NCBI GenBank assembly: GCA_033813635.1
Contig: JAPXRI010000003.1
Span: forward strand, 82,447-146,446
DNA: 64,000 nucleotides
Direction of reading: 5' to 3'
Origin: JAPXRI01 sp033813635
Lineage (GTDB): Bacteria > Bacillota > Clostridia > Oscillospirales > QAMX01
A program made the translations under genes and the position numbers. Every line of letters starts with the position of its first letter. Positions within the stretch are counted from its first letter, which is position 1. Below are positions 1 to 8,311 of this stretch, one piece after another. Below the pieces are notes generated by a model. It did not search any database. It was not told the DNA's origin and saw only the letters and a list, made by a program, of their open reading frames with translations.

Positions 1-1080
1 GAGGTAATCAACGTGTACAACTGGGGCATGTATATCTCCGACGGTTCGGACGGCGGCATCGACGTCAACGCGGAGTTTACACGCCGGACGGGCATTCAGG
101 TCAACTACTCGACCTACGACACAAACGAGGCGCTCTACTCAAAGCTTAAGACCGGCGGCGCCAGCTATGACGTCGTTATTCCTTCAGACTATATGGTCGC
201 AAAGCTGATCGAGGAGGGGCTCGTCCAGACGATCAACTACGACAACGTGCCGAATTACCAATATGTCGACGAGGAGTTTAAAAATCTGAGCTACGACCCC
301 GAAAACAAGTACTCCGTACCCTACACCTGGGGCTGCGTCGGCATTATCTACAACAAAAAATACGTGACTAAGCCGGTAGACAGCTGGTCGATCATGTGGG
401 ACGAGGAATATTCGGGCAAAATCCTGATGTTCGACAATCCGCGCGACGCGTTCGGCATTTCGGAGCTGCTTCTGGGATACAGCATCAACACCACGAAAAA
501 CGAGGAAATTGAAGCCGCCGCGGCGAAGCTCTCCGAGCAGAAGCACCTTGTGCAGAGCTACGTGATGGATCAGGTTTTCGACCCGATGGAAGACGAGGAA
601 GCGTGGATCGCACCCTATTACGCCGGCGACTACCTGATGATGGCGAAGGAAAACGAAAATCTCGAGTTCTGCTTCCCGAAGGAGGGCTTTAACCTGTTCG
701 TGGACGCGCTCTGCATACCGACGAGCGCGCAGAACAAGGATGGTGCCGAGGCGTATATCAACTTCCTGTGCGACCCGGAGATATCCGGCAAGAACCTCGA
801 CTACCTCGGCTATTCGACGCCTATAAGCGAGGCAAAGCAGTATATGTCGGAGGAAGTGGCGCAGAGCGAGATAGCCTATCCGAGCGAGGAAGTACTGGCC
901 CGTGGGCAGACGTTTGAGAATCTGCCGAGCGATACCGTGCAGCAGATGAACGACCTTTTCAACGATGTCAAGGCGTCGGGCAGCGGCTGGAGCTATATCG
1001 TGTTTATCGGCATCGGCGTTGTGCTGATTGGGCTTGTCGTATTCCTCGTGATCCGTAAAAAGAGGAGAAACGATTATTAA
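1..1080 (+). CDS. potD: Spermidine/putrescine-type ABC transporter substrate-binding protein, 5' truncated, with C-terminal membrane anchor
   Basis: The frame is open to the left edge, so the N-terminus (signal peptide or fused permease) is missing; the first in-frame GTG (13) and ATG (28) lie inside the conserved NVYNWG strand and are not starts. The fold is that of PotD/PotF periplasmic-type binding proteins (YDVVIPSDYM, the YSVPYTWGCVGIIYN stretch). The protein ends in one hydrophobic helix (about the last 30 residues, WSYIVFIGIG onward) and a basic KKRR tail, so the binding domain appears tethered to the membrane by its C-terminus instead of by a lipobox. Role: capture of polyamines or a related cation outside the cell. 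Some Firmicutes fuse PotC to PotD; whether that applies here lies outside the window. A terminator follows. Confidence 0.85.
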   Translation, partial: EVINVYNWGMYISDGSDGGIDVNAEFTRRTGIQVNYSTYDTNEALYSKLKTGGASYDVVIPSDYMVAKLIEEGLVQTINYDNVPNYQYVDEEFKNLSYDPENKYSVPYTWGCVGIIYNKKYVTKPVDSWSIMWDEEYSGKILMFDNPRDAFGISELLLGYSINTTKNEEIEAAAAKLSEQKHLVQSYVMDQVFDPMEDEEAWIAPYYAGDYLMMAKENENLEFCFPKEGFNLFVDALCIPTSAQNKDGAEAYINFLCDPEISGKNLDYLGYSTPISEAKQYMSEEVAQSEIAYPSEEVLARGQTFENLPSDTVQQMNDLFNDVKASGSGWSYIVFIGIGVVLIGLVVFLVIRKKRRNDY

Positions 1081-1143
1081 GGCTTAGGCAGCCGGGCGTG
1101 AAAATACTGAAATTTGTCTTCGACTGACCTATACCTGATATAA

Positions 1144-1185
1144 CGGCGGGGAAACAATCCACGGGTTGTTTCCCCGCCGCTTTTT
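1144..1185 (+). terminator. Rho-independent terminator after potD
   Basis: A perfect 14-bp stem (1144-1157 with 1166-1179), an 8-nt loop and then a T run (1181-1185). It closes the potD transcript. Confidence 0.88.
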
Positions 1186-1195
1186 ATGGTATAAT
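1166..1195 (+). promoter_or_regulatory. Putative promoter of the GH28 gene, overlapping the potD terminator
   Basis: TATAAT at 1190-1195, with TTGTTT at 1166-1171 and an 18-bp spacer. The -35 element lies in the 3' arm of the terminator stem. The expected transcription start near 1202 would leave only about 14 nt of leader. Confidence 0.5.
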
Positions 1196-1215
1196 ACCCC
1201 CGGGAGATGATAGCT

Positions 1216-2445
1216 ATGTCGGAAAAAGAAATTTATGGCGTCAGCGTAAAGGCGTTTGGCGCGGCGGGCGACGGGGAGCGGGACGACGCGGCGGCGTTTC
1301 AAGCGGCGCTGGATTCCGGGAGCGGGCTTGTGGCGATACCCGAGGGAAAATACAAAATCGGGAGGCCGCTTTTTATCGGCTCGGACACGAAGCTGTCAGC
1401 GCACAAAAACGCGCACATCCGTCTGGCGGACGGGGCTTGCGTCAAGCGGGGGGATTATCTGCTCTCAAACAAGGACCCCGGACAGGGAAATTACAATATT
1501 TCAATCGAAGGCGGGATATGGGACGCTAACAACCGCGGAAATCCACGGCTGGGCGAGCTTTTCGACCAAGACTGCGTATCGGGAACGATGTTAAACTTCC
1601 GTAACGTCGGAAATCTCACCCTCTCCGGCATGGTTTTAAGGGATCCGGAGGCATATTACATCCGCATCTGCGAGGTGTACGGGTTCAGGATAGAGCATAT
1701 CCGATTCGAAGCGGAGAACCTGAGCAAGAACCAGGACGGAATACATATCGCCGGCTTCTGCAGAGACGGCGTTATACGCCACATCGAGGCGGTGGGGGAC
1801 GCGACGAACGACGATTTTCTTGCGTTCAACGCGGACGACTGCGTGACCCGCCGCGAAAATCTCGGAACAATCTGCGGGCCGATCGATAATATAGTAGTAC
1901 ATGACGTGAGGGCCGAGAACTGCTATACACTGATTCGGATGCTGAGCGTCAACTCGCCGATAACAAATATCAGCATATCGGGGATAAAAGCCGGATGCCG
2001 GTATTTCTTTTTGAATATGGACGGCGCGCGCTACTGCCGCACCCCGCTGATTCCGACGGACTCGGAGCGTTTTTACTCGGGTGCCGGCGAGATCAGAAAC
2101 GTGGAGATCAGCGACGTCGACGTCTCGTTCCATGCAGACGTGAAGGCGCGCTTCTGCGTTGAGACAAACGTCGATAACGTTAGGGTGAGGAATTACCGCT
2201 CAAGCGACCCGATAAAAGCGCCCTGCGCCGTGGCGGTCAACTGCAAAAAGACGAGGTTTATTCTCGAGGGTGTGGAAAAAGACGTCGCGGAAAAGCTCGC
2301 CGCGGAGAGCTCGTGCAAAAGCGTTAAAACGGTGTCCGAGGCGGACTGCGGCGGCCGGGAAGCTTACCGCGTCGAAGCGGTTAAAGACCCCGGCGAAAGG
2401 CTTGTTATACCGGCGGGAGGTTTTGACGAACTGAAAATAAACTGA
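1216..2445 (+). CDS. Right-handed beta-helix glycosidase-like protein (GH28/pectate lyase superfamily)
   Basis: A 409-residue protein. The N-terminus has the standard entry to this fold (VKAFGAAGDGERDD, then a GLVAIPEGKYKIG strand), followed by beta-helix repeats. Residues near N172-Q-D174-G-I-H and N198-D-D200 resemble the catalytic Asp region of polygalacturonases, but the full NTD/DD/HG/RIK set of GH28 is not obvious, so the substrate is uncertain. ATG 1216 is chosen over ATG 1207 because GGGAG (1202-1206) sits 9 nt upstream. No signal peptide is seen, so a cytoplasmic enzyme for imported pectic or similar oligosaccharides is likely. It is the first gene after a terminator and is followed closely by a methyltransferase. 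Confidence 0.75.
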   Translation: MSEKEIYGVSVKAFGAAGDGERDDAAAFQAALDSGSGLVAIPEGKYKIGRPLFIGSDTKLSAHKNAHIRLADGACVKRGDYLLSNKDPGQGNYNISIEGGIWDANNRGNPRLGELFDQDCVSGTMLNFRNVGNLTLSGMVLRDPEAYYIRICEVYGFRIEHIRFEAENLSKNQDGIHIAGFCRDGVIRHIEAVGDATNDDFLAFNADDCVTRRENLGTICGPIDNIVVHDVRAENCYTLIRMLSVNSPITNISISGIKAGCRYFFLNMDGARYCRTPLIPTDSERFYSGAGEIRNVEISDVDVSFHADVKARFCVETNVDNVRVRNYRSSDPIKAPCAVAVNCKKTRFILEGVEKDVAEKLAAESSCKSVKTVSEADCGGREAYRVEAVKDPGERLVIPAGGFDELKIN

Positions 2446-2462
2446 AATAAGACGGATTGAAT

Positions 2463-3110
2463 ATGGACTATCAGACGGTAAAAAAGTACTGGGACGAAGT
2501 TTTCAAAAACGGAAAGCCGCGCGCTCCGGAGAAAAGCTTCGGAAACGCCGCGCTGGACGCGGCCGCAGACTGGCTCTGCGACGGAGCGGACTTTGTTGTG
2601 GATTTCGGCTGCGGCAACGGATTGGCGCTTTACAAATGCGCTCTCCGGGGGACGAAGCGGCATACCGGCGTAGACCTGTCGCCGGAGGCGATCGCCTCGG
2701 CAAAAGCGAATCCGCTGTATGGCGAAGGATTCGATTTTATCTGCGGAGACGTCGCAAGCCTTGAAAAGCTTGAGACAGACAAGGCGGACGGAGCGATTCT
2801 GTTCAATATCGCCGACAATCTGCTTCCGGAGGACACGGAAAAGCTGCTCTCGCAGATCCACAGAATACTGAAGCCCGGCGGGAAGCTGCTTTTGAAACTG
2901 AACCCCTATATCACGGAGGAGAAAATCACCGAGTGGAATATAAGGAGGCTGGACGGAGAGCTGCTCGACGACGGGCTTTTCCTTTTAAACCGCACCGATG
3001 AGAGATGGCGGGAGAGACTGTCGGAGATGTTTATTATCGAAAAATATGAGGAGGTCTATTACCCGGAGTACGAACAGAAAAACAGGTTGTTCCGGCTGAC
3101 AAACCGTTAA
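2463..3110 (+). CDS. Class I SAM-dependent methyltransferase
   Basis: A 215-residue protein with a Rossmann-type methyltransferase domain. Motif I is VVDFGCGNGLAL (near residue 45), an acidic strand ends GVDLS, and the late strand is PGGKLLLKLNPY. The substrate cannot be told from sequence; the YWDEVF start is common in small-molecule or ubiE-like methyltransferases. A TTG lies two codons upstream (2457), but ATG 2463 is the likelier start. The gene follows the GH28-like gene by 17 nt and probably shares its transcript. A strong bidirectional terminator closes it against the convergent neighbour. Confidence 0.8.
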   Translation: MDYQTVKKYWDEVFKNGKPRAPEKSFGNAALDAAADWLCDGADFVVDFGCGNGLALYKCALRGTKRHTGVDLSPEAIASAKANPLYGEGFDFICGDVASLEKLETDKADGAILFNIADNLLPEDTEKLLSQIHRILKPGGKLLLKLNPYITEEKITEWNIRRLDGELLDDGLFLLNRTDERWRERLSEMFIIEKYEEVYYPEYEQKNRLFRLTNR

Positions 3111-3112
3111 AA

Positions 3113-3155
3113 TCCGCCCCGAAGCGGCTTTAAATTCGCTTCGGGGCGGATTTTT
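3113..3155. terminator. Bidirectional terminator between methyltransferase and corrinoid-activation gene
   Basis: A perfect 14-bp stem (3113-3126 with 3137-3150), a 10-nt loop and T5 on the plus side. It lies between convergent genes; the minus side has fewer Ts. Confidence 0.85.
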
Positions 3156-3167
3156 ACGTTATTGCTT

Positions 3168-3839
3168 TTACATGTTGCCGGCAAACGCCGCGCGCCGGGT
3201 TGGGCAGTTGATGCGCGGGCAGAGCATGCAGTTTTCATAATACTTTTCGGTGGCGAAAAAGATGCCGGAAATAGTCTTCGGCGGAAGCATCAGCATGCTC
3301 TCGGTCAGCACGACGCCGATGTCCGGGGTCACCCCGCCGAGCATTTTAAAAAGCGGGATCTGCCCCTGAATCGGCCACTCCTTCAGCGAACCCGGGTTCA
3401 GCGAGGATATATTTTTTGCGTCCGGAAAATAGGCGCTCTTCACTTTGCTATATAAAGCGTCCCGGGCTTTTCCGAGATACAAAAGCTTCAGCGTATCGGC
3501 CCAATAGCGTTCGAGCGGGTCGGCGAGCGCGGCGGACCACTGTTCAAGCCCGATGCCGCAGGTTGCCACATACGGGACGACTGCGGGGAGCCCGGCGAGC
3601 ATGCCGGCAATAAACGCGTTTTTAACGGCGAAGCCGTTTATCGTCGCCGTATCGCCGGAAACCGCCACCGGCGCGAAGGAATAAAGGGCAGCCGGGTGCG
3701 CGAAAGCCTTCGATTTCTCCAAAAGCTCCGCCGCAAGAGCTGCCATTTCGTCGTCGTCATCCTTAGAGAGCTTAAGCGCGGAAAGAAATTCATCCTGCAT
3801 AACGGTAAAATCAAAATCTGAGAGCAAGCTCTTGTCCAT
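3168..3839 (-). CDS. Vitamin B12-dependent methionine synthase activation-domain protein
   Basis: A 223-residue stand-alone homologue of the MetH reactivation domain. In Clostridia this domain is often a separate protein that reductively remethylates the corrinoid cofactor of a split methionine synthase or other corrinoid protein, using AdoMet. The C-terminal half carries the signatures SLNPGSLKEWPIQGQ, GVVLTESMLMLPPKT and a cysteine-rich tail with C-x2-C-x4-CP followed by RR. The start is ATG 3839, preceded by CGGAG. No metH or metF neighbour lies in the window; the nearest corrinoid-type gene is the UroD-like protein at 29421. It is convergent with the methyltransferase. Confidence 0.8.
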   Translation of the reverse strand: MDKSLLSDFDFTVMQDEFLSALKLSKDDDDEMAALAAELLEKSKAFAHPAALYSFAPVAVSGDTATINGFAVKNAFIAGMLAGLPAVVPYVATCGIGLEQWSAALADPLERYWADTLKLLYLGKARDALYSKVKSAYFPDAKNISSLNPGSLKEWPIQGQIPLFKMLGGVTPDIGVVLTESMLMLPPKTISGIFFATEKYYENCMLCPRINCPTRRAAFAGNM

Positions 3840-3996
3840 AATAAACTCCGTTCAGCCGCGAAACGGCAAGACTTAAAACGTATAGGGATATGATAGCACA
3901 ACAGGCGCAAAAATCAATACAGGGCAGGGCAAAATAGTTTTCTTCCGGGGTAATTTCTGGTATAATAGCCGTAAACACTGATAGGAGGACATTAAT

Positions 3997-4401
3997 ATGT
4001 CAAACAAAAAAATAGCTGATTCGGGATTTCATCACATCGCGCTCAGAGCGCACGACTTTGATAAATCCGTCAATTTTTACGAAAACGCCCTCGGCTTTGC
4101 CAAAAAGCTTTCCTGGGGAGAGGGCGACTCGAGAGCGGCGATGTTCGATATCGGGGACGGCGGCTGCATAGAGATATTTGCGGGCGGGCCGGAAAATCAG
4201 CCGGCGGGTATGTTCTGGCACCTGGCGTTTAAAACCTCTGACCCGGACGGCGCGTATAATGCCGCGATAGAGGGCGGCGCGATATCCGACAAAGCCCCCT
4301 ATGACACCGTGATCAGGGGGGCGGAAAAGGAACTGCCGGTCAGGCTCGCCTTTGTCAAAGGGCCGGACGGCGAGCTGATCGAGTTTTTCTGCGAAAAGTA
4401 G
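3997..4401 (+). CDS. VOC-family protein (glyoxalase/bleomycin-resistance fold)
   Basis: A 134-residue single VOC domain. The two beta-alpha-beta-beta-beta halves are visible (GFHHIALRAHDFDKSVNFY; GMFWHLAFKTSDPDGAY). Candidate metal ligands are the His of FHHIALR, Glu of GCIEIFAG, His of FWHLAF and the late Glu of GELIEFF, the lactoylglutathione lyase pattern. The substrate is unknown. SD AGGAGG precedes ATG 3997 and a TATAAT-like box is near 3960. It is followed after 37 nt by an aldo/keto reductase; a shared role in handling reactive carbonyls is an inference. Confidence 0.82.
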   Translation: MSNKKIADSGFHHIALRAHDFDKSVNFYENALGFAKKLSWGEGDSRAAMFDIGDGGCIEIFAGGPENQPAGMFWHLAFKTSDPDGAYNAAIEGGAISDKAPYDTVIRGAEKELPVRLAFVKGPDGELIEFFCEK

Positions 4402-4438
4402 GCCGAAATATCAATCGCGATTGCTTTCGGAGGCAAAA

Positions 4439-5353
4439 ATGAAAAAAATCAAAATCGGCGGAGTGCTCGAAGCGTCCGATATTGCCCTCGGTTGCGCCCG
4501 GGTCGACGATATGGACGAAAAGAAAATGTGCGAAATGGTGGAAACCGCGCTGGGCGAGGGAATCGACTTTTTTGACACGGCCGACATTTACGGCGGCGGA
4601 AGGTCGGAGGAGCTGCTCGGAGCCGCGGTTAGAACTCTCGGCGTCCGCGACAAGGTGACGATACAGACAAAGTGCGCGATCAGAAAAGGGCTGTACGATT
4701 TTTCCTACGAACATATTGTCGCGTCGGCGGAAGCGAGCCTGAAGCGGCTCGGTGTCGACTGCATTGACGTCTTGCTTCTGCACAGGCCGGACGCGCTGAT
4801 GGAGCCCGAGGAGGTTGCAAGAGCGTTTAACAAGCTCTACATCGACGGAAAGGTGAAAAACTTCGGCGTCAGCAATCAAAATCCGTACCAGATCACCCTT
4901 TTGCAGAAATTTATTTCCCATAAAATAATCGCAAACCAGCTCCAGTTCAGTATAGCGCACACCGGGATGATCGATTCCGGGTTTAATGTGAATACTACAA
5001 AGCCCGAAGCGGTCGACCGAGACGGGTTTATCCTCGACTACTGCCGCCTGCACGACATCACGATTCAGGCCTGGTCCCCGCTGCAATACGGCTTTTTCGA
5101 GGGAACCTTCATCGGAAACCGGGAGAAATACGCTGAGCTGAACGAGACCCTTGAAAAGTATGCAAGACTAAAGGGCGCGGAAAAAACCGCAATCGCGTTT
5201 GCCTGGATTTTAAGGCACCCGGCGAAGATTCAGGCAATCGCCGGAACCACAAATCCCGGGCATCTAAAGCAGATCTGCCGCGCAAGCGAAATAAGCCTTA
5301 CGCGGGAGGAATGGTACGAGCTCTATTTATCGGCTGGGAACAAACTCCCGTAA
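4439..5353 (+). CDS. Aldo/keto reductase
   Basis: A 304-residue TIM-barrel NAD(P)H-dependent oxidoreductase. The AKR tetrad is visible: Asp and Tyr in FFDTADIYGGGRSEE, Lys in VTIQTKCAIRKG, and His in DVLLLHRPD. The sequence NFGVSN and the late IAGTTNPGHL stretch fit the cofactor site of the YdhF/AKR11-like group. ATG 4439 is chosen because CGGAGG lies just upstream; an earlier in-frame TTG (4421) has no SD. It sits behind the VOC gene, probably cotranscribed, and ends at a bidirectional terminator. Confidence 0.9.
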   Translation: MKKIKIGGVLEASDIALGCARVDDMDEKKMCEMVETALGEGIDFFDTADIYGGGRSEELLGAAVRTLGVRDKVTIQTKCAIRKGLYDFSYEHIVASAEASLKRLGVDCIDVLLLHRPDALMEPEEVARAFNKLYIDGKVKNFGVSNQNPYQITLLQKFISHKIIANQLQFSIAHTGMIDSGFNVNTTKPEAVDRDGFILDYCRLHDITIQAWSPLQYGFFEGTFIGNREKYAELNETLEKYARLKGAEKTAIAFAWILRHPAKIQAIAGTTNPGHLKQICRASEISLTREEWYELYLSAGNKLP

Positions 5354-5358
5354 AAACG

Positions 5359-5400
5359 AAAAACGCCCGGGGTTTCTTTAGTTGAAACCTCGGGCGTTTT
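5359..5400. terminator. Bidirectional terminator between AKR and GNAT genes
   Basis: The inverted repeat 5359-5376 / 5384-5400 has A/T runs on both outer sides, so it can end both convergent transcripts. Confidence 0.85.
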
Positions 5401-5409
5401 CATCAGTTT

Positions 5410-6021
5410 TCAGTATTGAGCGGGAGCGGTCACGGTCTTATCACAGCCGAGAAGGTATTGCCGGTTGAAGTAGCTCCTCGCCGTGAGCTCATAGTTTTCG
5501 TACGGCAGGTATTCGCCCTTATAGAACATCGGCTCTTTGCTCTTTCCGGTGTGTTTCATGCCGACAGATGTCAGCACGTTGCCGGACCGGACATTGGCGG
5601 AGAAATGACAGCCGTAGATCTTTCGCATGCCGACGGTGCGGAACATCAGCGAGAGGACCGCCTCCACGGCTTCCCGGGCGTATCCGTGCCCCCACCAGGG
5701 CCTGCCGAGGGCGTAGGCGATATTGGCGGTCTTCGAGCCGTTCGAAACTTCAGTCAGCGTTACCATGCCCACGACCTCGCCGCAGTCGTCGGGGACAATG
5801 CCCCAGTAATAAAAATCGGGTTTTTCGTACTGCATGAGCTTATTCTTGATAAACCGCTCCACATCTTCGGGTTCAGGCATTCTCTGGGAAGTCATATACC
5901 TGTAGACCTCGACGTCGGAAGCCCAGTTCCTGTGCATCGCCGCCACGTCGTCGAGATTGAGCATTCTAAGCGTCAGGCGCGGCGTTTTGATCGTTATAGT
6001 CCCGGTATGCTTTAATCCCAT
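5410..6021 (-). CDS. GNAT-family N-acetyltransferase (RimJ/RimL-like)
   Basis: A 203-residue acetyltransferase. It opens with IKTPRLTLRML, typical of the RimJ/RimL group, followed by YWGIVPDDCGEVVGMVTL and the acetyl-CoA loop region GRPWWGHGYAREAVEAVL. Such proteins acetylate alpha-amino groups of ribosomal proteins or small amines; the substrate here is unknown. ATG 6021 has GGGA 8 nt upstream, while a longer TTG start (6048) would nearly abut serS. It lies 31 nt downstream of serS and may be read through from the parA-parB-serS transcript. Confidence 0.85.
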   Translation of the reverse strand: MGLKHTGTITIKTPRLTLRMLNLDDVAAMHRNWASDVEVYRYMTSQRMPEPEDVERFIKNKLMQYEKPDFYYWGIVPDDCGEVVGMVTLTEVSNGSKTANIAYALGRPWWGHGYAREAVEAVLSLMFRTVGMRKIYGCHFSANVRSGNVLTSVGMKHTGKSKEPMFYKGEYLPYENYELTARSYFNRQYLLGCDKTVTAPAQY

Positions 6022-6052
6022 AGACAAAATCCCATCCGCAAAAATCAAAACG

Positions 6053-7336
6053 TTATTTAATGACCTCGAGCCCGCCCATATAGCCGCGGAGCGCCTCGGG
6101 TACGGTTACGGAACCGTCGGAGTTCTGGTAGGTCTCGAGTATGCAGGCCACGGTTCTGCCGACGGCGACGCCGGAGCCGTTAAGAGTGTGTACAAAACGC
6201 GGCTTGTCGTTTTTATCCCCTTTGTTCTTGAAGCGTATGCCGGCTCTGCGGGCCTGGAAGCTCTCAAAGTCGGAGCAGGAGGAGATCTCCAGGTATCTTC
6301 CGTAGGAGGGCATCCAGACCTCGATGTCATAGGTCATCGCGCTTGAAAAGCCGAGGTCACCGGTGCAGAGCCGTACGACGCGGTAAGGGAGACCGAGCCC
6401 CTGGAGAACATCCTCGGCGTCGGCGGTAAGCTTTTCAAGCTCGTCGTAGGAGGTTTCGGGAGCCGTAAACTTGACAAGCTCGACCTTGTTGAACTGGTGC
6501 TGGCGGATCAGCCCGCGCGTGTCCCGCCCGGCGCTGCCCGCCTCCCCGCGGAAGCAGGCGGAGTAGGCTACGTATTTGATCGGCAAATCCTGGGCGTCGA
6601 GAATCTCGTCCCGGTGCAGGTTTGTTACGGGCACTTCTGCGGTGGGTATCAGGTAATATTCCGTGTTCTCGATATGGAACATATCCTCCGCGAATTTGGG
6701 AAGCTGGCCGGTGCCGGTCATTGATTCGCGGTTTGCGAGAAACGGCGGAAATACCTCAGTGTAGCCGTGCTTTCTCGTGTGCATGTCGAGGAAGTAGTTT
6801 ACAACAGCTCGCTCCAGCGCCGCGCCGCTGCCCCTGTAGAAATGGAAGCGCGCTCCGGTGACCTTCGCCGCCCGGGTGGGGTCGAGTATGTTAAGACTCT
6901 CTCCGATGTCCCAATGGGCCTTCGGCTCAAATTCGAAATTTCTCGGGGCGCCCCATCTGCGTATCTCGGGGTTGTCATCGCTGTCCTTTCCGACAGCGAC
7001 GGGAGGGGCCGGGATATTCGGAATCCCGAGCAAAACCTTGTTTAGCTCCGCCTCAACGTCCTTAAGCTGCTGGTCGAAGGACTTTGACTGCTCGGAGAGC
7101 TCCTTCAGGCGGGTAAAAATCACGGAAACATCGCCGCCGGCTTTCTTGATAGCGGGAATTTCTTTATTGGCGGCGTTCTGCTCGGCTTTAATCTGCTCAG
7201 AGCGGTAGATGATGTCCCTGCGGAGAGCGTCAAGCTCGAGAATGCGGTCGATCTCTTTGTCATAGTTTGTCTGGCGCGCCGCGAGGCGTTGTTTGACAAA
7301 CCCGGGATTGTCCTTGATAACCTTTATGTCCAGCAT
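6053..7336 (-). CDS. serS: Seryl-tRNA synthetase
   Basis: A 427-residue class II synthetase that charges tRNA-Ser. The N-terminal coiled-coil arm (about residues 1-110) is followed by the catalytic core with motif 2 (CFRGEAGSAGRDTRGLIRQH) and motif 3 (LNGSGVAVGRTVACILE). ATG 7336 is chosen: AGGTGA lies 5 nt upstream, and an in-frame GTG (7345) is inside that SD. It is 81 nt downstream of parB in an AT-rich gap. No T-box leader is visible there, so expression probably follows parAB or a weak local promoter. Confidence 0.97.
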   Translation of the reverse strand: MLDIKVIKDNPGFVKQRLAARQTNYDKEIDRILELDALRRDIIYRSEQIKAEQNAANKEIPAIKKAGGDVSVIFTRLKELSEQSKSFDQQLKDVEAELNKVLLGIPNIPAPPVAVGKDSDDNPEIRRWGAPRNFEFEPKAHWDIGESLNILDPTRAAKVTGARFHFYRGSGAALERAVVNYFLDMHTRKHGYTEVFPPFLANRESMTGTGQLPKFAEDMFHIENTEYYLIPTAEVPVTNLHRDEILDAQDLPIKYVAYSACFRGEAGSAGRDTRGLIRQHQFNKVELVKFTAPETSYDELEKLTADAEDVLQGLGLPYRVVRLCTGDLGFSSAMTYDIEVWMPSYGRYLEISSCSDFESFQARRAGIRFKNKGDKNDKPRFVHTLNGSGVAVGRTVACILETYQNSDGSVTVPEALRGYMGGLEVIK

Positions 7337-7417
7337 AATAATCACCTGATAATAATTATAAAATATAATAATTTATAGAGAATAATAATGTATATACGCC
7401 TGAAAAATCATAAGAAT

Positions 7418-8275
7418 CTATTTATCAAAGAACCTTAGCAGTCCGTCCAAATCGTCGAGATCATAAAAGTCCAATATCAGCTTTCCCTTATTTTTGGAAT
7501 TTACACTGATTTTGACCCCTCTGCCGAGCTGGGACGAGAGCTTTTTGGAGAGCTCCTCGGTGTAATCCACCTCGTCTTCCGAGCGCTGCTTTTTCCCGTC
7601 GCTTTTCATCCTTTTAACAAGCGCTTCGGTCTGTCTGACGGAGAGCTCGAGGGAGATAACCCGGTTGGCCACGGAAATCTGCGTCTTCGAGTCGGAAAGC
7701 GCGAGGAGCGTGCGGCAGTGCCCGGCGGAGAGACGGCCCGAGATCGCGTGGTCCTTGATCTCCGGAGGGAGCTCAAGCAGTCTGAGCGAATTGGCGATCG
7801 CCGAACGCGATCGGCCGACGCGCTCCGCGGCGTCCTCCTGGGTCATACCGTACCGCTCGATAAGCGATCTGAAGCCCTCTGCCTCTTCTATCGGATTTAA
7901 GTCCTCGCGCTGGAGATTTTCGACCAGCGCCATCTCCATAGCCTCAAGCTCGTCGACGTCGAGAATCACCACCGGAAGCTCGGTCAGCCCGGCCATCCGG
8001 GCCGCGCGGTAGCGGCGCTCACCGGCAACTATCTTATACCTCCCGCCGTCGATCTTTCTGACCGTCAGCGGCGTGATCACGCCGTGAAGCCGGATGCTGT
8101 CGGCGAGCTCGGACAGGCGTTCCTCGTCGAAAAGCTTTCTGGGTTGTTCGTGGTTGGGTTCTATACAGTTTATGTCAAGCTTATTGACCGGGCCGTGGGC
8201 GATGGGGTGATCGTCGGAGCCGAAAAGCTCATCAAGACCTCTTCCGAGACCGGTATTGTGTTTCCCTGCCATCAT
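7418..8275 (-). CDS. parB: Chromosome partitioning protein ParB/Spo0J
   Basis: A 285-residue ParB clamp protein that loads at parS and slides on DNA with bound CTP. The N-terminal peptide LGRGLDELFG (ParA contact) is followed by the CTP-binding ParB domain with the GERRYRAARMAGL box, then the helix-turn-helix region (GMTQEDAAERVGRSRSAIANSLRLL) that reads parS, and a C-terminal dimerisation domain. AAAGGA precedes the two tandem ATGs. Two parS sites lie about 900 bp upstream, in front of parA. Confidence 0.96.
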   Translation of the reverse strand: MMAGKHNTGLGRGLDELFGSDDHPIAHGPVNKLDINCIEPNHEQPRKLFDEERLSELADSIRLHGVITPLTVRKIDGGRYKIVAGERRYRAARMAGLTELPVVILDVDELEAMEMALVENLQREDLNPIEEAEGFRSLIERYGMTQEDAAERVGRSRSAIANSLRLLELPPEIKDHAISGRLSAGHCRTLLALSDSKTQISVANRVISLELSVRQTEALVKRMKSDGKKQRSEDEVDYTEELSKKLSSQLGRGVKISVNSKNKGKLILDFYDLDDLDGLLRFFDK

Positions 8276-8311
8276 ATCATTCCTTTCCGGGACAAGGGGT
8301 ATAATGAAAAA

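Noticed and set aside
7337..7417. Possible T-box leader before serS
   Set aside because: Only 81 nt, AT-rich, without the conserved T-box sequence or a terminator.
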